DNA of 50,698 nucleotides. Source: Amphibacillus sediminis NBRC 103570 (GTDB taxonomy: Bacteria > Bacillota > Bacilli > Bacillales > Amphibacillaceae). Numbering within the stretch: the stretch's first letter is position 1; each line of letters opens with the position of its first letter. The stretch is taken from assembly GCF_001552275.1 (NCBI RefSeq), contig NZ_BCQW01000021.1:1-50698 (forward strand), in the 5' to 3' direction. A program made the position numbers and the translations under genes. The notes under the pieces are model-generated. The model was given only the letters and a program-made list of their open reading frames with translations. It was not told the origin of the DNA and made no database searches. Shown here in pieces: positions 44,066 through 50,698 of this stretch.

Positions 44066-44750
44066 GATATTAATTGTGGAGGATGAAATAAGTATTGCTG
44101 ATACATTAAAAAAACGTCTTAAAAAATACGGATATGAGTGTCACATAATAGAAGATTTTAAAAGAGTTCTGGATGTTTTTCAAGAAACAGAACCGCATTT
44201 AGTTATTATGGATATAAATCTTCCTTACTTTGATGGATATTACTGGTCAAGAAAAATAAGACGGATATCCACATGTCCAATTATGATTCTGTCTGCTCGA
44301 ATGAGCGAACTAGATCAGATATATGGTATTGAAAATGGTGCAGATGATTTTATCACTAAGCCTTTTGTAATGGATGTAGTAATAGCAAAAATCAATGGGC
44401 AAATTCGACGTACATATGGAGAGTATGCAAAAAATGCGGAACGACGAATATTACAAAAGGGTAATACTATCTTAAATTTGGACACAGTACGTTTATCTAC
44501 GCCTAGACAGGAGGAAGTATTGACGGTAAAAGAGCTCCAGCTTTGTAATATGTTTTTTGAGGCTTTTCCAAATGTTGTAACAAGACAACAGCTGCTTTCT
44601 GTTATATGGGATGAAGAAGGATTTGTAGAAGAAAATACACTCACAGTGAATATCAAAAGATTGCGAAAAAAATTAGAAAATGTCCAATCCTCCTTAGAAC
44701 TAAAAACAATTCGGGGAATTGGCTATCAATTGATGGAGAAAGACAAATGA
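44058..44750 (+). CDS. bceR: BceR-type response regulator
   Basis: A 230-aa OmpR/PhoB-family regulator: receiver domain with phosphoacceptor D52 (LVIMDINLP), K near 101 in FITKPF, and a C-terminal winged helix (VTRQQLLSVIWDEEGFVEENTLTVNIKRLRKKL). Start ATG 44058 with CGGGGGA upstream. It overlaps the kinase gene by 4 bp. With the intramembrane-type kinase and a BceAB-like transporter it forms a peptide-antibiotic detoxification module (bacitracin-type in B. subtilis). The actual inducer is not known from the sequence. Confidence 0.88.
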   Translation: MYRILIVEDEISIADTLKKRLKKYGYECHIIEDFKRVLDVFQETEPHLVIMDINLPYFDGYYWSRKIRRISTCPIMILSARMSELDQIYGIENGADDFITKPFVMDVVIAKINGQIRRTYGEYAKNAERRILQKGNTILNLDTVRLSTPRQEEVLTVKELQLCNMFFEAFPNVVTRQQLLSVIWDEEGFVEENTLTVNIKRLRKKLENVQSSLELKTIRGIGYQLMEKDK

Positions 44751-45742
44751 AGTTATTTATAAAGGATCATCTCAGCTTTATTCTTTTGTATCTGATAACT
44801 TTTATCTGCTTGCCTTTTATCATTGAGCAATTAGATGGTTTTGAAAATCATTATTACTATTTTAGTTTTTTAGCCATCACTTTATTAATTAATCTGCTAG
44901 TTATTCGCTATCTTCGTCGTAAAAAAATGTATACACATTTAAAGAAAGAAAATTTAGACCAAGCTGGTTTTCTTGTCTATCGTCCTCATGCTCCGATAGA
45001 AAAAGCATATGCCAATCAATTAAAGGGATTTTCTTCCTTACTCTTAAAAGAACAGGACACGTATCAAGACTTTCTACAGGAACAGCTGCTACTTATTTCA
45101 CATGCGGTGCACCAGATGAAGACGCCTATTTCTGTCATGCAATTGCTTGTTCAATCGAATCAAATAAACGAGGCCAAATCGTTAGGAGAATGGCAGAAAG
45201 TAAAAGCCGAATGCGATAAAATAAGCTTTTCATTAAATCAGCTATTGTCTTATAGCCGCTCTACCCAATTATTATCTGATTTGAAAATTGAAGCGATGCC
45301 ACTACAGAAAATAATAAAAGAGGTTATTAATGATTTAAAAGATTACTTTATTGAGGAAGAACTATTTCCTAAGGTGACAATAGCGGAGGAAGTTATTCTT
45401 TATTCAGACCGAAAGTGGATGAAAGTAGTCGTCTACCAACTGCTTAGTAATGCGATTAAATATGGTGAGAAGTACTCTAGTGTTCATATCTATTACAGGA
45501 ATGGGCAGTTATCGATTCATAACAGAGGGGAAACCATTCCAAAAAGTGAGATCAATCGCTTATTCAATTTATTCTATACAGGTTCAAAAGGACGGAAAAG
45601 ACGTGAAGCAACAGGAATAGGTTTATACTTAGTCAAAAGGATTTTGAATACGCTAGATCATCCGTTTGAGTTAACGTCTCATCGTCAAGAAACCATTTTC
45701 ACCATTGAACTTTCGAAAAGTATTAGTACGGCTGCCGATTGA
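44747..45742 (+). CDS. bceS: BceS-type intramembrane-sensing histidine kinase
   Basis: 331 aa: two TM helices (about 9-27 and 37-56) with almost no extracellular loop, DHp box HAVHQMKTP with phosphoacceptor H122, then an HATPase domain (LLSNAIKYGEKYSS, REATGIGLYLVKRIL). BceS-type kinases sense flux through the partner BceAB transporter rather than the drug itself, which fits the neighbours. The stop codon lies in the loop of a terminator hairpin. Confidence 0.88.
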   Translation: MKLFIKDHLSFILLYLITFICLPFIIEQLDGFENHYYYFSFLAITLLINLLVIRYLRRKKMYTHLKKENLDQAGFLVYRPHAPIEKAYANQLKGFSSLLLKEQDTYQDFLQEQLLLISHAVHQMKTPISVMQLLVQSNQINEAKSLGEWQKVKAECDKISFSLNQLLSYSRSTQLLSDLKIEAMPLQKIIKEVINDLKDYFIEEELFPKVTIAEEVILYSDRKWMKVVVYQLLSNAIKYGEKYSSVHIYYRNGQLSIHNRGETIPKSEINRLFNLFYTGSKGRKRREATGIGLYLVKRILNTLDHPFELTSHRQETIFTIELSKSISTAAD

Positions 45743-45754
45743 GGCAGCCGTTTT
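45728..45754 (+). terminator. Terminator between bceRS and bceAB
   Basis: ACGGCTGCC (45728-45736) and GGCAGCCGT (45743-45751) pair perfectly around GATTGA (which contains the bceS stop), followed by TTTTG. It separates regulator and transporter transcripts, leaving room for a BceR-controlled promoter in 45755-45845. Confidence 0.82.
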
Positions 45755-45857
45755 GAATGTGTCAATATTGTCACTTTGCCGTCATCTTTTTAAATGTTAA
45801 GGAATGGACGACTTCGGTATATTAAAGTCAATAATGAAAAAGACAGGAGTGGTATAT

Positions 45858-46619
45858 ATGTCAGATATGATTTTAAGTGTTCAACAACTCCATAAGGAGT
45901 ATGTGGGAGAGGTGAACTATAAAGCATTAAAAGGAATTGATTTTCAACTGAAACGTAATGAATTTGTCTCTGTAATGGGCCCATCTGGAAGTGGGAAGAC
46001 GACATTTTTAAATTGTATATCAACCATAGACCGTCTGACCAATGGTTCTATTACAATTAACCAAAACAATCCATATGAACTGAATGATGAAGGCCTTGCA
46101 AAGTTTCGACGTAGTGAATTGGGTTTTGTCTTTCAAGATTTTAACTTGGTTCACACATTAACCGTAGAAGAAAACATTTTATTACCATTGACACTCGATG
46201 TAGTGAATGCAAAGGAAATGAAATCCCGTTTAGCGGAAGTCGTTGAGTTTTTAGGAATTGAAGAAATAATGAAGAAGAGAACCTTTGAAATTTCAGGGGG
46301 ACAGAAGCAACGTGTAGCCATTGCACGAGCAGTTATTCATCAGCCTAGTCTATTATTAGCAGATGAGCCGACTGGGAATCTGGACTCTAAAGCAGCAAAT
46401 AGTGTGATGACGCTATTTCAATCCATTCATGAAACGTTTCAAACCTCTTTATTAATGGTCACACATGATCCGTATGTTGCCAGTTTTGCTGAGCGAGTGA
46501 TTTTTATGCAAGACGGGATGCTCTACAATGAAATACAGAGAGGTGACCACAAGCAGCAATTCTATCAAGAAATTGTAGATACACTGACATTTCTGGGTGG
46601 TGGCTATCATGAGCTTTAA
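45858..46619 (+). CDS. bceA: BceA-type ABC transporter ATPase
   Basis: 253 aa from ATG 45858 (CAGGAGTGG upstream). Walker A GPSGSGKTT, Q-loop FVFQDFN, signature ISGGQKQRVAIARA, Walker B LLADEPTGNLDS and H-loop VTHDPYVAS. This is the MacB-like subclass paired with FtsX-domain permeases. It overlaps bceB by 11 bp. Likely energises removal of peptide antibiotics from lipid cell-wall intermediates. Confidence 0.9.
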   Translation: MSDMILSVQQLHKEYVGEVNYKALKGIDFQLKRNEFVSVMGPSGSGKTTFLNCISTIDRLTNGSITINQNNPYELNDEGLAKFRRSELGFVFQDFNLVHTLTVEENILLPLTLDVVNAKEMKSRLAEVVEFLGIEEIMKKRTFEISGGQKQRVAIARAVIHQPSLLLADEPTGNLDSKAANSVMTLFQSIHETFQTSLLMVTHDPYVASFAERVIFMQDGMLYNEIQRGDHKQQFYQEIVDTLTFLGGGYHEL

Positions 46620-48459
46620 TCATATTGTCATTCAAAATATATTACGGGATAAATGGACCTATATTTCCTATTTTCTGAGTAGCGTCTTTTCTATTTTAGT
46701 CTTTTTCTTTTTTTTGATTACTGCCTTTCATCCAATGATGGATGCAATCGATCCGCATAGCTCACTTGGAATCACCATGATTCTTTGTAGTATTATTATC
46801 TATACTTTTTCTTTTGTTTTTATTATTTATTCGATGCTGGCTTTTTTAAAGAAGAAAACCAAAAGCCTTGGAGTCTTTATCATTTCTGGAGCATCGACGA
46901 AGCAAGTGCAGAAAATGGTATTCCGAGAAAATATGTTGATTGCAATTGCTGCAATTATTACAGCAATTGTTGTTGGAGTAATCGTTTCTCCTCTGTTTTT
47001 AATGGTCGTTAAAAATGTCTTAGAGGCAGACAGCTTTGGAATGTATGTACCGGTACAAGCTATTGCAATGACATTCATTTTATTTAGTGTTTTATTTTTA
47101 ATTGTTTCCAAAATAACGACACGATTTATCAAGAAAGAAAAAGCTGTACGACTGTTAAAAGCAGATGTTACACAGGAAAAATTAATACTTCCAACTCCAT
47201 GGAGGTTACTTTTATCCATCTTAGTGAGTGCAGCTTTATTACTACCTTTCAAATTTAGCCCAGATATCATTGATAGCTTAGGAATTGTTTATTTTATTAT
47301 TTTGTTTATCAGTCTGTTAATGACGATTTATATTGTATTAACCCAAGGAATCTGGTTTACGATTCGGATATTGCAAAAAAGCTCCGCGTATTACAGAAAA
47401 ACCAATATGTTATTTGTATCGAATTTACAAGCCAAAGGCAATTCACATGCTCATGTCATTTATTTGCTCAGTATTTTACTGGTTGCCGTATTTGTTACGA
47501 CGAGTGTTTTGTACAGCTCGTATTATAATGTCAAAGAAAATACAGAAGCTGTATATCCGTATAGCTTTCAATATATTTCACTTCCAGATAATCCTTTAGA
47601 AAAAGAACAGCAAGATATTGAATTTATGGAGACAACCCTTGAGCAAACAGTGGGAAACTTCGATGCGTATCAATCTGCTTTCAAAACAGATGAAGACCGC
47701 AGGATTGGCTTCATGTCGAATGCTAATTTCAATGCACTTGGTACACACCAAGCGATAACACTTAACGATAATGAATATTATGTTGTCGCAGGAAATGAGG
47801 GAATAATTCCAAACACGGATGCCATTCAGGATTATGTGGATGACACTCTTCAGTACGTAGGATTAGAAGAACGCATGATTCTTTCAACAGGCTTTCGGGC
47901 AGTATATTATATTATACCAGATGCGATTTATGAAGCAATCAATTATCCAGAATATCATGTGTTTGCCTATGAATTGGAGGACTGGACAGAGAAGCGGGAT
48001 TTAGCAGAAAAAATAGAATCACAAATCATGACAGAACCAGGTGAGAGTTATGTCGCATCGAAAATATCATTATATGCTGACGAGTTATTTGTAAAGAGGA
48101 TTTTGTTCTTTATTGGTTTTATGCTTAGTCTGATTTTTTTGAGTGCAGCCATGAGTATTCTTTATTTTTACTTGCAGACCTCTTTAGCGGGAGAAAAAGA
48201 AAAATATTTGGGCATTCGCAAGATCGGGCTATCTATGAAAGAAATTAGTGTTATTGTGACAAGAGAATTAGCAATACTGATTTTTGTCCCTTTTACAATT
48301 GCTACGATTTTATTATTTATCGTGTTATTCAGTATTCGTGATTCACTTTCCCCAGCGTTTTTTCAGATGACTACGGTGGGTGTAGGAATTATTTTGCTGT
48401 TGTTTACTCTGAGCTTTTTTATTATACGTAAAGCATATTTAATAAAATTGGTAGAGTAA
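46609..48459 (+). CDS. bceB: BceB-type ABC transporter permease
   Basis: 616 aa with ten TM segments: one at about 15-38, clusters at 55-80, 100-130, 145-165, 200-245 and 285-305, then a ~200-residue extracellular domain (about 310-505), and three C-terminal TMs. The large outer domain between TM7 and TM8 is the BceB hallmark and confers drug recognition. Start ATG 46609 after GGGTGGTGG. Slightly shorter than B. subtilis BceB (646 aa). Confidence 0.9.
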   Translation: MSFNHIVIQNILRDKWTYISYFLSSVFSILVFFFFLITAFHPMMDAIDPHSSLGITMILCSIIIYTFSFVFIIYSMLAFLKKKTKSLGVFIISGASTKQVQKMVFRENMLIAIAAIITAIVVGVIVSPLFLMVVKNVLEADSFGMYVPVQAIAMTFILFSVLFLIVSKITTRFIKKEKAVRLLKADVTQEKLILPTPWRLLLSILVSAALLLPFKFSPDIIDSLGIVYFIILFISLLMTIYIVLTQGIWFTIRILQKSSAYYRKTNMLFVSNLQAKGNSHAHVIYLLSILLVAVFVTTSVLYSSYYNVKENTEAVYPYSFQYISLPDNPLEKEQQDIEFMETTLEQTVGNFDAYQSAFKTDEDRRIGFMSNANFNALGTHQAITLNDNEYYVVAGNEGIIPNTDAIQDYVDDTLQYVGLEERMILSTGFRAVYYIIPDAIYEAINYPEYHVFAYELEDWTEKRDLAEKIESQIMTEPGESYVASKISLYADELFVKRILFFIGFMLSLIFLSAAMSILYFYLQTSLAGEKEKYLGIRKIGLSMKEISVIVTRELAILIFVPFTIATILLFIVLFSIRDSLSPAFFQMTTVGVGIILLLFTLSFFIIRKAYLIKLVE

Positions 48460-48515
48460 GTGCTAGAACACGTTAAACTGGATTTCAAGATTATACTATC
48501 CATTACAATTTAAGT

Positions 48516-48564
48516 TGTAAGTTTAAAATAAAGTCGTCCCGTTTATAAAGAAGTTGCACCGTAT
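48516..48564 (+). repeat. R-type end of element 4 (two degenerate TnsB-type sites)
   Basis: TGTAAGTTTAAAAT is identical to the first 14 bp of the intact element. Then AAAGTCGTCCCGTTT (48530-48544) and GAAGTTGCACCGTAT (48550-48564) keep the 20-bp period. This is the oldest or outermost end visible; its distal end lies beyond the window. Confidence 0.78.
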
Positions 48565-48566
48565 TC

Positions 48567-48594
48567 CCCCTTTGGATATGATTATCTAAAGGGG
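48567..48594 (+). promoter_or_regulatory. Shine-Dalgarno hairpin, element 4
   Basis: CCCCTTTGGATA pairs with TATCTAAAGGGG (one G-U) around TGAT, 8 nt before the ATG at 48602. Confidence 0.76.
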
Positions 48595-48601
48595 TGTTTT
48601 T

Positions 48602-48871
48602 ATGTCGAAAAGAAAAAGAACACCTAAAGTCGATAAATGGATTAAAGAGGATCGTGGAACCGGGAGTGGGGCTGATTACCAGCCATGGTTTAAAGTTCAA
48701 GACGTTTCTTCTTTAGGTCGGTCAATGAGATTAATAGGAATAAAAACCAACAGACAATATAATCGAACGTACGTTTTTTTGAAGCTATTTTATCCATACA
48801 TTTCTATAGAGGGTGATTCATTTTATGTATACTATAGGGAGGTTCTCGAATCTCTGCAACGTACCAGTTAA
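48602..48871 (+). pseudogene. tnsA fragment of element 4, read into cargo
   Basis: MSKRKRTPKVDKWIKEDRGT continues TnsA-like to about residue 52 (QDVSSLGRSMRLIGIKTNRQ), after which homology stops near 48757. The frame stays open for 89 codons, to 48871, overlapping the MerR start (48825) by 47 bp in another frame. It may be a translated leader. Confidence 0.75.
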
Positions 48872-49667
48872 AACCGTTCGCTATTATAGTGAAATTGGGT
48901 TGCTAAATCCTTCGTATGTGGATTCTGTGACAAGTTATCGCTATTATGACTACGATAAGATGAAAGAGTTGAAAACAATTCTAATCTTAAAAGAATGCGA
49001 GTTCTCATTAGAAGAAATTAAACAAGTTTTAAATGGACAAGATAGTAATAATTTGAGTTTAAGATTACAGAAAAAAACGGATGAGCTAAAGAATCAGCAA
49101 GAACAGATTACCACAAAAATTAAAAATATTGAGCAATTAAATAAGTTACTACAAAATGAAGAACCAATTATTTCTGTGCCTGTTCTTTCAAATTGTTACA
49201 TAGAGAAGCGGAAAAGCTTACGGGCTGTGTCTCTTCGTAAAACGATCAATCTAATGGAAATTGATACGCTTGTTAAAGAGTTGTTTGAAAGAATCTATGC
49301 TTTTCAATTAACTGTTGATGGGAAGTTACTCGCTATCTTTCATCATAAAGATCAGAAGCAAAATAAAGCTGATGTTGAGTTGCTTTTACCAGTAAAAGCG
49401 GGTGAAAATGAGGAGTTTCTTACAACATTGCCTGAAGGAAATTATGCATGTGTCGATATGAAAGGTCCATATTCAGACCTTCATTATGCTTACAGATGTT
49501 TAAAAACTTGGTTAAAAGAACAATCACTTTCTATAACAGGCATGTATATGGAAGAGTATGTAAAAGGGCTTGTTCCACAAAATGTTATGAATCCTTTACA
49601 TATTAAACCAAATGATGAATTGCATCCAAACGATTTTTTAACGAAAGTGTTTGTCAAGATAGGTTAA
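48825..49667 (+). CDS. MerR-family regulator with GyrI-like effector domain
   Basis: 280 aa. MerR winged HTH (MYTIGRFSNLCNVPVKTVRY ... YYDYDKMKELKTI, 1-65), an antiparallel coiled coil (about 75-112, QKKTDELKNQQEQITTKIKN) and a GyrI-like multidrug-binding domain (about 120-280), i.e. the BmrR/BltR layout. Start ATG 48825 with AGAGGGTG upstream; an in-frame ATG at 48813 would overlap that RBS. It probably activates the next gene through a 19-bp-spacer promoter. Confidence 0.9.
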   Translation: MYTIGRFSNLCNVPVKTVRYYSEIGLLNPSYVDSVTSYRYYDYDKMKELKTILILKECEFSLEEIKQVLNGQDSNNLSLRLQKKTDELKNQQEQITTKIKNIEQLNKLLQNEEPIISVPVLSNCYIEKRKSLRAVSLRKTINLMEIDTLVKELFERIYAFQLTVDGKLLAIFHHKDQKQNKADVELLLPVKAGENEEFLTTLPEGNYACVDMKGPYSDLHYAYRCLKTWLKEQSLSITGMYMEEYVKGLVPQNVMNPLHIKPNDELHPNDFLTKVFVKIG

Positions 49668-49688
49668 CGTTCTATACTCGAATAAGGG

Positions 49689-49719
49689 TTAACTCTCCAG
49701 CTAGTGGAAGGTTTATTCT
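49689..49719 (+). promoter_or_regulatory. MerR-type promoter with 19-bp spacer
   Basis: TTAACT (49689-49694) and TATTCT (49714-49719) are separated by 19 bp containing the dyad CTCCA-gctag-TGGAAG. The overlong spacer with an internal dyad is the signature of promoters untwisted by MerR-family activators. It lies between the MerR gene and the acyltransferase gene. Confidence 0.7.
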
Positions 49720-49772
49720 TTTTATAGCAAAGCATATGCCTTGCTAATAAAACGATGAATGGAGAGGTTTAA

Positions 49773-50698
49773 ATGAGTGACTATACTGGAACTTTCATTT
49801 TTTTAGAAGGCAGCTCGTATGAAATTGGGGAAAAACAGGCATTAGAGTTTTGTGAGAACCCACACGCCAAAAAATTGTTTTTTAGTGAATCACCAGACTC
49901 TGATAAAACTTATCTTGAAATGAGAGCTCAGATCGAGGAATATTGCCCGGGCTTAAATGAAGAATTAGAGGGTTTTGCAACAGGATTTGGCTTTGAACCT
50001 GATCAATTAAACTTCTATAACGATGCCTGGCTCATACCTGGAGGGTGTAGTCTTGGTGTGATTTCCCCTCGGAAGATGGTTGATGGTAAAACTTATCTAG
50101 TCCGGAATTATGATCTCTCTCCTGAAATTTCCGACATGCGTCTTTGTAGTACTAAAGTGAGAGGACGTTACACGCATACTGGCTTCTCTGTTTCTACATT
50201 TGGTCGCAGCGAAGGGTTAAATGAGAAAGGGTTATGTGTAGCTTTTGCCTCATGTGGAATGCCAATAGGGAATCATCCTGGGATGAGAGAACCGGTATCA
50301 ACAGGCTTGCAGTTTATGGTTATCGTAAGATCGCTTCTGGAGACATGTAAAAATACGGAAGAAGCTATTTATGCAATTAAAAACATGCCGGTTGGAACAA
50401 ATATGAATTTACTCATAGCGGATGCGAGCGGAGAGTCAGCTTTAGTAGGTACATATGATGGAGCGAAATTGGTTAAAAAAACCGATATGGATTATTTAAT
50501 GGCAACGAATCACGGGTTATTCCCTGAAATTCGAAATCTTGAACAAGGTCAGCTTGATCAATCTCTACAACGATATAAAGTTTTAGAAAATAACTTTAGT
50601 GCTAAAGGTAAGCTTTCTGTAAGTGAAATCAAAGAACTTCTTTTAAAAGAGTTTCCAGAAGGGGTAACTATTCATAACTACAAAGAGAACTTCGGAAC
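49773..50698 (+). CDS. C45-family acyltransferase/hydrolase (cut by window edge)
   Basis: At least 308 codons, open to the window end. Resembles the peptidase C45/acyl-CoA:6-APA acyltransferase-like Ntn-hydrolases: candidate nucleophile C92 in PGGCSLGV, then TYLVRNYDLSPE, TGFSVSTFGRSEGLNEKGLCVA and ANLLIADASG-like NMNLLIADASGES. Unlike most relatives the Cys follows ~91 residues, which would be removed by self-cleavage or form a separate chain. RBS ATGGAGAGG. Substrate unknown; hydrolysis or acylation of a drug or signalling amide fits its place under a multidrug-type MerR regulator. Confidence 0.78.
   Translation, partial: MSDYTGTFIFLEGSSYEIGEKQALEFCENPHAKKLFFSESPDSDKTYLEMRAQIEEYCPGLNEELEGFATGFGFEPDQLNFYNDAWLIPGGCSLGVISPRKMVDGKTYLVRNYDLSPEISDMRLCSTKVRGRYTHTGFSVSTFGRSEGLNEKGLCVAFASCGMPIGNHPGMREPVSTGLQFMVIVRSLLETCKNTEEAIYAIKNMPVGTNMNLLIADASGESALVGTYDGAKLVKKTDMDYLMATNHGLFPEIRNLEQGQLDQSLQRYKVLENNFSAKGKLSVSEIKELLLKEFPEGVTIHNYKENFG

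Noticed and set aside
46827-47270. 147-codon antisense frame within bceB
   Set aside because: Complement of membrane-helix codons, no start signals; shadow frame.
48505-48507. L terminus of element 3 at TTACA
   Set aside because: Only the last few bases fit and no AACTTTAT-like site lies at the right distance; too weak to call.

Overview
The window comes from a low-GC Gram-positive bacterium, most likely a Bacillaceae member of the Amphibacillus/Halolactibacillus/Gracilibacillus kind. This rests on the cdaA-cdaR-glmM operon, a glmS ribozyme, cre-like sites, AGGAGG-type ribosome binding sites with some GTG and TTG starts, and AT-rich codon use. The genus is only a guess.

Layout. Positions 1-0.9 kb hold the 5' part of an IS21-type istA (minus strand) and a decayed group II intron maturase fragment. 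At 0.9-4.2 kb, on the minus strand, is a three-gene lactococcin-972-type bacteriocin locus: bacteriocin, 7-TM protein and ABC ATPase, with an operator-like palindrome at its promoter. Positions 4.3-6.0 kb are a graveyard of mobile DNA (IS3-type orfB tail, a second copy of the intron fragment with its 3' RNA end, and the first copy of a dispersed ~240-bp repeat). At 6.0-9.5 kb lies the c-di-AMP and cell-wall operon cdaA-cdaR-glmM. At 9.6-11 kb are a TrmO-like methyltransferase and a YesL-like protein. At 11.0-21.6 kb is a beta-glucoside/beta-glucan locus: LacI regulator, ABC importer, GH1, GH30 and a large glycoside phosphorylase. At 21.8-27.3 kb is a sugar-acid locus: GntR regulator, KDG kinase, KDPG aldolase, PTS EIIBC and a ManD/RspA-like dehydratase. 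Three copies (one truncated) of the dispersed repeat sit at gene boundaries in the 5.7-24.5 kb part. At 27.6-29.8 kb is glmS with its ribozyme.

From 29.8 kb to the window end is an attTn7 genomic island. A complete Tn7-type transposon (29835-43192, 13,358 bp) sits 24 bp downstream of the glmS stop codon. It is flanked by a perfect 5-bp duplication TTGAG and carries tnsA, tnsB, tnsC, tniQ/tnsD and a tnsE homologue. Its tns-proximal end has four TnsB-type sites at exactly 20-bp period and its distal end has three spaced sites, the same asymmetry as Tn7 R and L. Its cargo is an AraC/GyrI regulator, a nonsense-interrupted NAD(P)-binding protein, an ABC-2 drug-type exporter and an NmrA-like protein.

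Behind it are three older tns-proximal ends in the same orientation (43199, 43855, 48516), each followed by a tnsA fragment. The first is a 652-bp mini-element with both ends. The second leads directly into a bceRS-bceAB-type peptide-antibiotic resistance system. The third leads into a MerR/GyrI regulator and a C45-type acyltransferase. All four ends share a 12-13-bp RNA hairpin that hides the tnsA Shine-Dalgarno sequence. In two remnants the cargo start codon lies inside the reading frame of the tnsA fragment. The island therefore looks like serial Tn7-type insertion and decay in which cargo was kept and attached to leftover tnsA leaders.
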